Shown: positions 1 through 9,917 of the stretch, in pieces | Layout of the letters: every line of letters starts with the position of its first letter | How positions within the stretch are numbered: the first letter of the stretch is position 1 | Assembly: GCA_949825065.1 (NCBI GenBank) | Contig: OX463859.1 | Span: 26,243,847 to 26,307,846 of the forward strand | Length of the DNA: 64,000 bases | Direction: 5' to 3' | Source: Odontocerum albicorne | Lineage: Eukaryota > Arthropoda > Insecta > Trichoptera > Odontoceridae | Program-made: the position numbers and the translations under genes | Notes under the pieces: generated by a model | What the model was told of the DNA's origin: nothing | Database searches by the model: none | What the model saw: the letters and a program-made list of their open reading frames with translations, nothing else

Positions 1-190
1 GAAAACCAAGGAAAGTATGGTTGAATTAAAAATGTATAATATTTTGAAAAAAGGAAATGTAAATAGTCAGAGGAATCGTAGGAGCTGTATTCGAAGGCGT
101 ATGAATGTAGAAGAGAAATGAAAGTCTGGCGCTCTTTTCTTTCTGCTTACCCTGACAGGAAGACGAGTTGGTGGTATTTATGTATGTACA
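1..190 (+). mobile_element. Non-LTR retrotransposon ORF2 C-terminus, remnant (RTE-like)
   Basis: The plus strand reads as the degraded last part of a LINE ORF2. The segment includes 'NVNSQRNRRSCIRRRMNVEE', followed after a stop by a stretch resembling 'SGALFSFCLP'. The same arrangement (a Q-R-N-R block, an M-N-V-E-E-type block, then an 'LSAYPDR'-like end) recurs at 31005-31250, 47100-47610 and 50640-51000, so it is one interspersed family. It is cut by the window edge and carries stops. The clade is inferred from a 'WFGHVERM'-like motif in sister copies. Confidence 0.55.
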
Positions 191-892
191 GTTTAACTTT
201 TTTCCAGGAAAATTATACCAATGGTTTTTCTACCTTATAGTCTTATATTTTATTTTTAAATAAAACGTAATAATTTAAATATGTTTGTAAATACAATATA
301 AACACAAAAAATAATTTATCTCGTAATAAATATCAAATTAAGTTATAGTTGAATTGTTTGTAAGCGCGGAAATGTTCCGAAAAATAAACATCAAGGGATA
401 TAATAATTCTGTAGTATTTTTTTTTCCATAGGATAGTAAAAATAAAATTTAAAGAAAAAAAAGGTGAGCCAGTCAGTATCTTAGAAGTAATTACTATGGG
501 GAATAATCAACACACAAGCAATGCGGAAAAAAACATAAAACTTCAAGATATCAAAAAGCTCACGGAGAATGCCGGTTTTTTTTTTACAAAGAAAAGGGGT
601 AATTTAAATTCATAAAAAAACGTTTCTTCTTATTCTCCTGAGATAATTATTATATTTATTTTATCTAACTTAAGAGAATTTCACGTAATTTTAATACCTT
701 TCTTTTTGTCAACTCATAGACCCAACTCCCTTTGAAAATATTTCTTTAAGATATTGTACACAAAAGAAAATACATAGAAAAGGGCCATTATGTCAGGTCA
801 ATTTAATTATACATATATACTAAGACACTTTTGAGGGTGGCAAAGAAAATTTTCATTCTACGTAAACATAAATTTTACCCTGTTCTATTGTT
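191..892. other. No recognisable gene
   Basis: AT-rich DNA with homopolymer runs. I see no splice-bordered coding block, no repeat shared with the rest of the window, and no RNA gene. Confidence 0.5.
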
Positions 893-1320
893 TTTGTTTT
901 TTTCTTTATTTATTTATTTATAATTACACATGACAAGAAATATACATAATTTGAGAAAAAAAACAGGTAATTAAATTTGGACAAACAATTTTAAAGGATC
1001 TGGGGTTGTTGCCTTTCATTTGTCGTATCCCCAGTTAACTAGGCTTTTGCCTGTATCTCACTGAGGATATTTAGCATGAAAAAACAAATCGATACTTCTT
1101 TCCGATTTTTGATTACACAAAAAAAAAACCTCGTTGCACATTCTCATCAACCTGACAAACATTTCAACTGGAAACATCATGCGAAATCAAATTACTCACA
1201 CATCATCACTCCAGAAAGACCAACAATGTTCATCCCATAATATAACGCACACAATCATAAAAATAAAAACAAAGATATAAAGAAATACAAATACAAATAT
1301 AAATTGTATAACCATACGTT
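893..1320 (-). mobile_element. LINE family A, 3' end
   Basis: Read on the minus strand, this ends in a (TAAA)n-type tail (seen on plus as tttatttatttattt at about 905) preceded by a conserved stretch containing 'ctggggatacgacaaat'. Copies lie at 4730-5230 and 51335-51960 on the minus strand, and a related 3' end lies at 53980-54165 on plus. The 3' tail and repeated 5' truncation are typical of non-LTR retrotransposons. Most of the segment is 3' UTR. Confidence 0.65.
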
Positions 1321-1339
1321 TCGTTATACATATGTACTA

Positions 1340-1690
1340 TATAGGGTGTTTTTTAGATGTGATTGGATTTGTTTTTGAAATAAAACACTTATAAGTTATT
1401 TAAATGACCGTATATTTGGATTCAATTGATAGATTGTTTAATGATAATTATTGTTTAAAGATAATTTCATTCAAAGGTTGACCGTGGCTGGCTCTAATGT
1501 ACCTTAACCGATCAGTCCAATTTTGGACCACTTTTTCAAGCATTTGCGGCCGTATATCGCCAATGACTCGTCTTATGTTGTCTTCTAATGCCTTAATCGA
1601 GTCCGGTTTATTAACAAAGACTTCACGTATATCCAAAGGAAATAATCTAGGGGCGTTAAATCGCAGGATATTGGTGGCCAATTAACAGGT
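1340..1690 (-). pseudogene. Tc1/mariner-superfamily transposase C-terminus, frameshifted
   Basis: Minus-strand translation gives 'WPPISCDLTPLDYFLW', the region around the last catalytic aspartate of DDE transposases. After a frameshift near 1624 it continues as 'VNKPDSIKALEDNIRRVI' and ends 'LNEIIFKQ' with a stop at 1448. This is the usual tail of Tc1/mariner-related insect transposases that carry a DUF4817-type head. Only the last third is present. A 'tagggtgttttttag' segment near 1342 could be the terminal repeat. It is a dead remnant of the same group as 20973-21504 and 28116-28400. Confidence 0.75.
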
Positions 1691-1719
1691 CCATTTCGCT
1701 TATATGTATGACTTATACA

Positions 1720-2065
1720 TGTAAGAAAGGTGAATGGCTGCGAGGCAACTCACTGGACCTGGGTTTGGAAGGTCACTGATTCAAATTTCGCGCTGTACTA
1801 CTCCGCTTGAATGACACATGCATTATTTTCCGCCTAGTATTCGAATGTATATGAATACCTATGACTTCGGTCGTATATATTCTTTCAAAAAAACAAAAAA
1901 AAACAACAGTGTACTCCGATCATCTCATTTCGATGGACCATCGAATCCAGTACAGCGGTGTGGCCGGTGAGTTTACTAGTGTGCAACGGCTTACTCACTT
2001 AACAAAAGACTCCACGACACTACTTCGCTTTTGACTACGAGGCCCAGCGAAGACGATATATATTC
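1720..2065 (+). mobile_element. tRNA-derived SINE (family 1), near full length
   Basis: The head at about 1735-1800 resembles a tRNA gene, with a degraded A box ('tggctgcgaggcaactc') and a B box ('ctgattcaaatttcg'). It is followed by a body containing 'gacttcggtcgtatatattc' and an A-rich run, then a block shared with other copies ('gccggtgagttt', 'gtgcaacggct'). Other copies: 13320-13615 (+), 48300-48485 (-), 59760-59990 (-) and a piece at 11505-11600 (-). It is about 330 bp long and noncoding. Confidence 0.75.
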
Positions 2066-2074
2066 AAACAATCT

Positions 2075-2520
2075 AATATTTCTCTGTTAGAACTTTTTAT
2101 CTCGACACATATTTTTTGACTCTTCTACAAAACATCCAAACCCCTTCTCATACAAATCCTGCAATATCTCAAACTTTTGACGTTTGTTTCTAACAAAATA
2201 TCATTCACTTGATCCATTCATATTTTTCATGTTAAATTTCTACCTCGGATTCTACTCATTTTTGTGTTACATATTAGATTTTTTCATTCATTCGTTCTAC
2301 ATTCATAAACCATCTCAGAGTATTCTTCGCCTTAATCAACACATCAGCCTTAAGATCACATTTATTCCTCATCACTTCATTTCGTCTTCTATCGTACATT
2401 GTTACCTCATATATTCTTCTCAGTGTATACATTTCTATAACATTTATTTGACTCCTTTTAGTGTTTTACAAGTCCTCGTTTAACTCTCGTTCATCAAAGA
2501 TGATATTATACTAAAATACT
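2075..2520 (-). mobile_element. Non-LTR retrotransposon ORF2 C-terminal remnant
   Basis: In minus-strand frames one reads 'YTLRRIYEVTMYDRRRNEV', then 'ADVLIKAKNTLRWFMNVERM', then 'MDQVNDILLETNVKSLRY'. These match, in order, the tail of LINE ORF2 proteins with the 'RMLRW..GVT..D+IRNE' and 'RW(F/Y)GHV.RM' motifs. Several frameshifts and stops make it nonfunctional. A sister remnant with the same motif order is at 24050-24580. Confidence 0.65.
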
Positions 2521-2564
2521 GTTATGGTCTTTTATCTTAAAATTTCATTACACATACATTTTTT

Positions 2565-2765
2565 TTTGTAATTTGTTTTATCAAACACTGTTTATTCCAC
2601 TTTATGTAACGGTATAACCCTCTCAGTTTAAAGGTTTTCCCCTCTTCATCAGGGGAGTACTAACAAGACTTGTATGTGCTTCCCTTAGAATGAGGTGAAA
2701 ACCTTGAAACCGGTAGGGTTATACCGTTACATAAAGTGGAATAAACAGTGTTTAATAAAATAAAA
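2565..2765. mobile_element. Penelope-like element termini in head-to-head foldback
   Basis: Two terminal sequences of a Penelope-like element face each other. The left arm (about 2575-2665) is the reverse complement of the right arm (about 2680-2757), with near-perfect identity over roughly 75 bp around 'gtaacggtataaccct'. The family is assigned through the copy at 33780-34290, where the same terminus follows a GIY-YIG domain. Each arm carries a hammerhead-like core (CTGATGA...GAAA) or a decayed form of it. Downstream to about 2820 the sequence matches the tail seen at 4250-4315 and 54360-54420. It has no coding capacity. Confidence 0.7.
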
Positions 2766-2820
2766 TGTGTCTTTATGGTAAACCTCCACAATGTTTATGC
2801 CTTAACTATAAATAATATAT

Positions 2821-4019
2821 ACTATTGTTTCTTTAAAAACTTGAATATACAGTGTACAATTTGAAGGGCTAGTTGTCACAAAGAAATCTCTTTTAACCCA
2901 CTAGAAAATTGTTAGCAATTTGGTTTCCACTTTTGAATGAAATATTTACATCAGAGCTATTAATATTACATAAAGAAAACTAAGTGATAAAAAACTGAGT
3001 TTTGTCACTAAAGAAAACATTTGACTATTTAAACACAACAATTGCATCTGATACTAGCAAATAATAAACGAATTTGTGAGAAACAAGAAAACACGATACA
3101 ACATTGAAGAAAAATATAATTTTGAAGGAAAATAAAATATAATGCTTGAAACATACCAACAACAAAACTACTTTATGTTAGTTGGCAACTGGTTTCAATG
3201 TCAGTTATAAACTTACATATGAATAGCAAAAGACGACGGGAAAAATGAAAAGCGGTGAACTGGAAAAAAAACTATTTGGCTATTTCTACTTGAGTGGAGT
3301 GTGAGTTCGTGATCGGACAGGCGTTGAACGTTTTCGACGGGATAAGAGAAGACGGCGGAACAAATAAGAATGTTTAAATTTCTTTTACACAACCAACTAT
3401 AATAAATGTTTTCTCTTTTACTTAAATTCTTAAAATTTTATTAAGTTAAACTATCTAGATTATTTCCATAGTTATTATATTTCTAGCTGTTGACTGAGAA
3501 CAACGAGAAAATCATTTGGTGTTCGGATATTATATTTGCTTTTTAGCAACAATTTATGACAGGGAAAGCGAGATTCATGGCGACAAATACAATGGAAATA
3601 ATTAAACCAACCCTTGTCAAAAGAGGAAAATCTGTCAGATCTTGTCCGAAACAGAAATTTCTAACAATGTGAAAAAATATTTTTTGCATTATTCACTGTT
3701 TTCATTCTCGTTTGAGTTGATTTAATACAACTTAAACCACTGTATTCAGTCACTGTTTTTTTTTAATCTTTCAACACATCTGTCCTGGTAATTTGGACAT
3801 ATTGAAGAGCTTAACCCGGAGATAACGTTGTCGTTGGTTCAATTAATCGAGCCTTCCAAGTAAGTTTATCCATTGGAATATGCATGATTATTGAACGATG
3901 AAGAAGATGCAATATTTATAACTATTATATACACTAGTAGTATAAAATGTACGAGAAATGAAGAAACGCCAAAAAATCGTAGCATTATGAAATGAAAAAA
4001 ATTCAAAAGAAGATTATGA
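2821..4019. other. No recognisable gene
   Basis: AT-rich DNA. A short, less AT-rich patch lies at 3295-3360 and has no open frame bounded by splice sites. I see no repeat shared with the rest of the window. Confidence 0.45.
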
Positions 4020-4315
4020 ACAATACATAACATACACCTCGAACAGTTATTTCCCCAAAATCTCCCCGCTCTTGGCCGAAATTATCCCTAGCCTTCCTCA
4101 CCCCCCAGCCTCCAACCGTTGAAGTGTCTATATCGGTACCAGTTCGAACAGCATTTAGTCTTGTTTGCGCTCCCCTGAAGATGAGGTGAAAGCCTTGACA
4201 CCGGTAGGGTTATACCGTCACAAAAAAGTGGAATAAACAGTGTTTGTTAAAAATAAATTACAATGTCTTTAAACCTCCACAACGTTAATGCCTTAACTAT
4301 AAACAACATATACCT
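4020..4315 (+). mobile_element. Penelope-like element, 3' end with last codons
   Basis: It begins with the degraded end of the protein, readable as 'FPKISPLLAEIIPSLPHPP', which matches the end of the endonuclease-bearing ORF at 33925-34164. It then runs through a noncoding stretch into the hammerhead-like segment at about 4170-4225 (cctgaagatgaggtgaaag ... ccggtagggttataccg) and the tail to about 4315. The insertion is 5'-truncated. Confidence 0.75.
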
Positions 4316-4729
4316 CATTTGGACGTGGCAAGAACGATATATGTGTGCTTGAATATAATGAAGTTGAGAGGTGTTTTCTTGCCTACCCCATCGGCGTGAT
4401 GGTGATGATAATTATGATGATAAAGAGGGTATAGAAGTAGTGGTTCGACGTTGCACATGTCGACAATGCAATAATACTCACACACCTCTAGTGTTACCGA
4501 GGAAAGTTGACAGACGAACTGCATATTTTATTAGACTAGGACCCTTTTTTAATTTTTTTTTTCGGCAAATATCGAAAGTTGAAACCCAAGCACCCCGGGT
4601 GGAATAGATTCTTACTACTACTGCGTGGAGTTCGTTTGCATATATTATTTATGAAATTAAATTCCACAAGATCCTACCAATACTCTGTTTTATTTCATTT
4701 GTGAGGTAAAATATAATTATTTAAAATAT

Positions 4730-5230
4730 AATTCACCAATTTTCTGTTCATTGTTAGGTTTTTCTTTATTTATTTATTATTACACATGACAAGAAATATA
4801 CATAATTTGCGAAAAAACAACCGGTAATTTAATTTGGACATACAATTTTAATGGATCTGGGTTTGTTGCCTTTAATTTGTCGTATCCCCAGTAAATTAGG
4901 CTTTTGCACTGAGGATACTTAGCATGAAAAAATAAATCGATACTTCTTTCCGATTTTTGACTACACAAAATCAAAACCCCGTTGCACGTTCTCATCAACC
5001 TGACAAACAGTGACACTCAATTACAACTGGAAACATCATGCGAAACTAAACTCCTCACACATCATCACTCCAGAAAGACCAAAAATATTCATCCCACAAT
5101 AAAAATAACAACAAAAATATACAGAAACACAAATACAAAAACAACCAAAATTAAAACAACAAGATGAAACCCACACTCACGAGCCCACACAAATCTTTTC
5201 CACAAGTCATTCATCCTGAAAGCCCTTTAA
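4730..5230 (-). mobile_element. LINE family A, 3' end
   Basis: Second copy of the family at 893-1320, on the same strand, and longer at its 5' side. The (TAAA)n tail appears on plus at about 4762. The block 'gagcccacacaaatctttt' near 5180 is shared with the copy at about 51910, showing that this copy also retains sequence just after the ORF. The open frames here are not proteins. Confidence 0.65.
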
Positions 5231-5423
5231 ACTCAATGATTATTTATTTGATATTTATTAACACTTCATTGCAAAAACAATCTAGCTGGCTTATTGCCAG
5301 GCGGAAATCTCTTCCAACAAACCAGATAAAAGTAAATAAAGTAAGTTCCATGGTAGCAAAATATATTCAAATGATTATTCATCTTTATGAAATTTATGAA
5401 AATATATATAATAAAGTGAATGT

Positions 5424-5812
5424 GAAAACAAATAGTAAATGCTGAACAAAGACAATCTTTTAATGAGGATCGAAGAACACGGATCTATAATGAAGATCAA
5501 CTGTACGAAAATTATATGGTGATTGATAATATGCAGCAACAAAATTATATGGTGATTGATAATATGCAGCAACAAAATTATATGGTGATTGATAATATGC
5601 AGCAACAAAATTATATGGTGATTGATAATATGCAGCAACAAAATTATATGGTGATTGATAATATGCAGCAACAAAATTGTATGGTGATTGATAATATGCA
5701 GCAACAAAATTGTATGGTGATTGATAATATGCAGCAACAAAACTATATGGTGATTGATAATATGCAGCAACAAAAGAATAGACACATTACAATAAAAATG
5801 AACAAGTATTAA
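5424..5812 (+). repeat. 33-bp tandem array encoding an 11-residue repeat
   Basis: Eight exact-length 33-bp units run from 5510 to 5773. Read in frame they code NYMVIDNMQQQ eight times with two or three substitutions. The same frame stays open upstream (about 5427-5509; 'EQRQSFNEDRRTRIYNEDQL') and ends at a stop at 5810-5812. The units are nearly identical, so the array is young. There is no clear donor or acceptor and no recognised family. It may be an exon of an unknown protein, but a simple minisatellite whose period is divisible by three is equally possible. Confidence 0.6.
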
Positions 5813-5919
5813 ATATTTGTTTTTTCACATTCTTGAACGATATTTGCAGCTAATAAAAAAAAAATAACGAAGTTTTTCTCCTTTTAAGAATTAGAAAAAA
5901 CAATATATCCTTGAGGTTT

Positions 5920-6039
5920 GTTTAGTAAAACACTTTTTTTTTTACTAAACTTAACGGTATAACCCTACCGGTTTCAACGTTTTTACATCATCATCAGGGG
6001 ATCTAAAACAAGACTTATGTTTGTATTCCCCTGATGATG
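5920..6039 (-). mobile_element. Penelope-like terminus, left part of a split foldback
   Basis: The minus strand carries the best-preserved hammerhead-like core in the window: CTGATGA, a short hairpin (atgt-aaaa-acgt), GAAAC, then the CGGTA/TACCG stem. At 6020-6039 the sequence turns into the opposite-orientation arm ('gtattcccctgatgatg') and is then interrupted by a LINE insertion. The rest of that arm resumes at 6621. Confidence 0.7.
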
Positions 6040-6620
6040 TATAATATCCTTAACTGTCTCTATTGTATAATATCCTTAACTGTCTCGCCCGCCCCCTCTT
6101 ATCTCGCCGAAAATTTGCAGTGTCTTTCCAATCATGGATTAGCGCTACGCTCAAATTGTTTATTGGCCTTTCCAGTTCACCGCTTCTCTTTCTTTACGTC
6201 GTCCTTTACTGTCCATGCAGTGAGATTCTGGAATCAGCTATAGTCTCGCTCCGTCCTTGGCATTCTTTAAGAGGTGACTGAAAAAACTCTTAATTTCTAG
6301 TCAGTAAAATAATGTGTTTCATTCCTGATGTTTCTTTTCCTTTCCTCTCCATCCCCCCTTCCTTTCCTTTTGATTGATGATATCTCACTTTATATGAAAA
6401 AAAACGTTCGGGTGTCTGTCCGTCTTTGTGGGGTTCGTGGGCATGTGCTCACGTATATGTTTATGGATTTCGTGGGGATGGATAGTCATTTCAATTATTT
6501 ATGCGCCCACGTAACTTGCTTTATTTACTTTTGTCTGGTTGGTTGGAAGAGATTGCCGCCATGTAATAAGCCCGCCAGATTGCATTTGCAATAAAAGTGT
6601 TAAATAAATAAATAAATAAA
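6040..6620 (+). mobile_element. LINE family B, 5'-truncated copy inserted in a Penelope terminus
   Basis: The segment codes, over two frames, the end of a CR1/Jockey-like ORF2: 'LALRSNCLLAFPVHRFSFF' followed by 'FTVHAVRFWNQL', and then a 3' UTR ending in (TAAA)n at 6600-6620. Related copies are at 31890-32776, 47165-47505 and 63120-63560. A 26-bp stretch is duplicated at its 5' border (6039-6092). The flanks 'gatgatg' (6033-6039) and 'gatgag' (6622-6627) look like a short target-site duplication inside the Penelope sequence. Confidence 0.75.
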
Positions 6621-6740
6621 CGATGAGATGAGACCTTGAAATCAGTAGGGTTATACCATAATGTTAAGTGGAAAAAACAGTTTTTCCCTTCACAAATCAT
6701 GATGTATTTAAACCTCCAGTGTAAATGCCGTAACTATTAA
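6621..6740 (+). mobile_element. Penelope-like terminus, right part of the split foldback
   Basis: It continues exactly where 6039 stopped: 'gatgagaccttgaaatcagtagggttatacc', then 'gtggaaaaaacagt' and the common tail ('aaacctccagtgtaaatgcc'). Joined in thought with 5920-6039, this restores the same inverted arrangement seen at 2565-2765. Confidence 0.7.
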
Positions 6741-8125
6741 TAATATATCTTTAAGATATTGGTCGTGTTATCTTGTTACACTTCATTAAGAAACTAATAT
6801 TTTGGAAGACAGTCACGTTCTAACATTAATTAATATATACTTGTTTGTCCTTTTTTCGACCTCGGCAAATATCTGTCAGCATTTTTTTGTGATCAATTAT
6901 TTTTCTCATATCAACTAATTTGCCAAAAGTGGCACCTTTCATTAACAGATTGACCTTTATGAACAAAAAAATGTTTCGGTAATAACGAAGATTTTAATAT
7001 TTGATTCTGAAACGAAATCATCAAACAACTTTCATGAGAGTTTTTCATGGTTTTCATGTTCAAGGGTGGGCTGAAAAAAAGTACGGTAATTAAAAATTAA
7101 TAGGGTACAATTATTTTTCCTGAAAATTTTTATATATTTTACTACAACTTTAGAGGTTACCAATGTATGTTTGTTAAATTTTCTTTTTCAAAATAAAAAT
7201 AATTAGTTACTCAATTCGCTCCCTTTTCAAGCGACGCCCGGTCGCTAGTCGAAATTGGTCGCTCGACCTTGCCCAGCCCCAAACTGAAGTTTCGGATTAC
7301 AACTGATGACGTTCACTTTAACCATTACTTTTATGGTTATTATTCCTTGACCTAGGTCACCGTGCCTAAACGTCAACAGAAAACATGTGGTTTATATAGT
7401 AATTCACTCAAATTCATACATAAATTAACACTTGTGGAGATTTCCTGGCTATGCTTTCATGTTATCTTGTTCTTATTTTAACTCTTAACATCTTAACTAA
7501 TACATATTATAAACTCGTACAACAGGTATAAAAGAAAAAAAATAAAAGGTTGAATAGTTCTTCAATATATCTTATAGTAAAAGGTTTTTAGAAATAAATA
7601 AAAATTATTCCTGCAACTGAAGAATGTGATGTTTTATTGGAAAATGACAATGAAAACAAAAGTATTTGAAGACATGAAAATATTATTGAATAATTTGGAA
7701 ATACCCAGGATTGTGATATGGCTGCCTATTCACTACTCAATTTATTGTTCTAACAAAGAAAATAGAAAAAACAATTCAATCATATCTAAGAAACGAACAG
7801 GAAAAAATCACATTAAATTTTATATTTTTCTATCAGAGGAAATATTTTCATTGTTCAATAGTTCATATTTTTCTTTTATAAAAACAATATTATTTTTTAT
7901 TCCCGTTTTTTTTGCTCTCAGAACCAAAATACGATATTTTTATAAACGTTATATCTAATTCAATACAGTTTAAGTTGTAGGTATATATTCATATATGCAC
8001 GATATAAAATATGTTTAGTTCGATCCCACCCCCACCCACACTGTTATGGGGGACACAATTAGTCTACATCCAGCATGATGTACACAAGAAGTTCGAAATA
8101 TACTATTGATTTTATGAATGCGACG
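6741..8125. other. No recognisable gene
   Basis: AT-rich DNA with one less AT-rich patch at 7210-7300. The plus-strand frame at 7626-7958 is low-complexity (K, I, N, F-rich), has no splice context and no recognised motif, so I do not call it a gene. Confidence 0.45.
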
Positions 8126-8830
8126 TTATGTAGTGACGATGAAAGAGATGCCTAAAGGAACTTCGTCTGAAGGAGTGACACACTTGAGTGTGAAAAGAAT
8201 AGCAGTGACGACGTAGTAAAGGTCTAACGTTATGGGAGAAGGAAAATAACTCATAACGCAGCAAATATACTTATAAAGTGGTTTAAGTCTTGGATTTCTA
8301 AAAGCTCTGCAAGTGACTAGTACTTTCACAAAAAACCAGTACTTGGCTAGTACTTTCACAGAAAGCTTTAAATTATCCGCTAGATCCACTAGATCAGAGT
8401 AATCAATCTGACGGAATATAGTCTGAGTGGAGTTCCCTACGGTAATTATTAACTCGATTATCATCGCAGTACCACAAAATGTGATCTGCGGATAAATCTA
8501 GAGGCCGGTAAAAATTACAACAGGGCAAAAGGACGAGATTAAAACTAAACAGTTTGCTATTGAAGCGCTCATTGCTTGAGATCAATTGGGTGGTCCGATT
8601 AGATGGCCACATCCACGGGGAGCCCAAGTGCGTCCTGATACAGGTTAAAATATATGGGAAAGGTGTAAATGTGCGAAATGAATGTATGCTGGCTTCTGAG
8701 TGTAGATAATATGATAATTCTTGCTGAAAATGAAACCTATGTAAGATATATGATATGTGTGATGTACAAGAGTTGTCTAGTTCAAGGTTCGAAAATGATT
8801 GCAGCAATATCGAAGGCTTTGGTTAGAGTT
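8126..8830 (-). pseudogene. Non-LTR retrotransposon ORF2 C-terminus (R1/I-like)
   Basis: Two overlapping minus-strand frames give 'ERFNSKLFSFNLVLLPCCNF' followed by 'DLSADHILWYC', the usual pattern 'GHG.F...L..F.L....C..C......HIL..C' found after the RNase H region in R1- and I-type LINEs. The frame shifts around 8403-8464 and continues as 'CRAFRNPRLKPLYKYICCVM'. The last part is homologous to 25565-25880 on plus ('VMSYFPSPITLDL' against 'VMSHFPSSVMSDL'). It is nonfunctional because the frame is broken and the 5' part is missing. Confidence 0.65.
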
Positions 8831-9694
8831 TTAAAGAGGTAGTAAAAGTTTGTGTGTGTGTGATGTGTGGGTTAACTTAGAGAAGCTGAAATTGGTTGAT
8901 GAATTCTGTTGCTCTGATTTATTGAGTTAATTGATGAAGCTGAGCAGTATGTAGTGGGCGAGTAGTCATTGAAAGAAGGTTAGCGACAGGGAACAATATA
9001 AACGAAGCACTAAATGTCATATACAATAACCACGTTTAATAAAATGAAGCAAAATGACAATAAATTTTCTTACTTAATTTTACGGAATGAAACCACTATA
9101 ACCTCAATATATGCTCATTTCATTGTCATCCCTTGTGTCAAATTTGGGAGGAAAATTTCAGAAATTTATGTTAAGTGTTCAATTAATTTTGCAACCCTCC
9201 TTATACCTTTACGAAGGGTTGATGCGGCTTTGCTCATCGATTGATAATCCTCTTGAACCTTTCACGTTAACGACTGTCAGTGTCCTAACCTTATTATGAT
9301 CACTGGTGTCACAAATATGAAGGGTTTATAAAAACAAAATAAAAACGAAAATAATGCAGACATAGAATATTGACCAAACAAACATACTGGGCTATCTCGT
9401 GTGTGACTGATCTGAAATATACTTTCCCCAAAAAAAAATTTTTTTTAAGTATAAATGAATTTAAATAAATTAAAATATTTCAAATGACTTTGTACCGAAC
9501 ATCATTCATATTGTTGGACTCGCTCAACTATTTAATTATTTATATCTACATGTGCCGTTGTGTTGAAAGAAACTCAAATCAAACCAAAAATACTCCTTAT
9601 TTGTATCTTCATAGATAAAGAACAATCGTTATAAAAACCTAGAAATTTACAAGTAATGGACGTTTCTGGGACAGCCGATCTGTCTAGAATTTTA
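8831..9694. other. No recognisable gene
   Basis: A GT-rich patch near 8850-8870, then plain AT-rich DNA. Frames at 9014-9299 show no motif. Confidence 0.4.
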
Positions 9695-9917
9695 ACTATA
9701 GTTCGGAAAATCTAGAATGAGTCCTGGGACAGCTCACAAAGTTGCCCCAATACAATCTTGTAACAATGTTCAGTAATTTTAATTATTTTATCAACTTTAA
9801 TATAAGTCTCAATTCTAATAAATAGCAAGTTATTTAGGTAAATACATTACATTAGGTTGTATTGGGGCAAATTTGTGAGCTGTCACAGGACTCGACCTAG
9901 AATTTCCGAACTATAGT
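9695..9917. mobile_element. MITE with long terminal inverted repeats
   Basis: The left terminus 'actatagttcgg' plus the following 50 bp is repeated in reverse complement at the right end. The arms share 'cagctcacaaa' and 'ttgccccaatacaa' and are about 60 bp each, with few mismatches. The central 100 bp has no coding capacity. A second, partial copy in the opposite orientation is at 14505-14650 and shares the centre, so it is a mobile family. The superfamily is not clear because no target duplication can be read. Confidence 0.7.

Noticed and set aside
3290..3365. Less AT-rich patch as a possible promoter or exon
   Set aside because: No clear core promoter motifs together with a following exon were seen.
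4315..4607. Overlapping frames on both strands near 4.3-4.6 kb
   Set aside because: Short, overlapping, and partly within and next to a Penelope tail. Nothing resembles a family.
5375..5785. 136-codon minus-strand frame with an IINHHIVLLLH repeat
   Set aside because: It is the complement of the 33-bp array, whose period is divisible by three, so several frames stay open by construction.
7626..7958. 110-codon plus-strand frame
   Set aside because: Composition is what AT-rich DNA gives by chance. There are no motifs and no splice borders.
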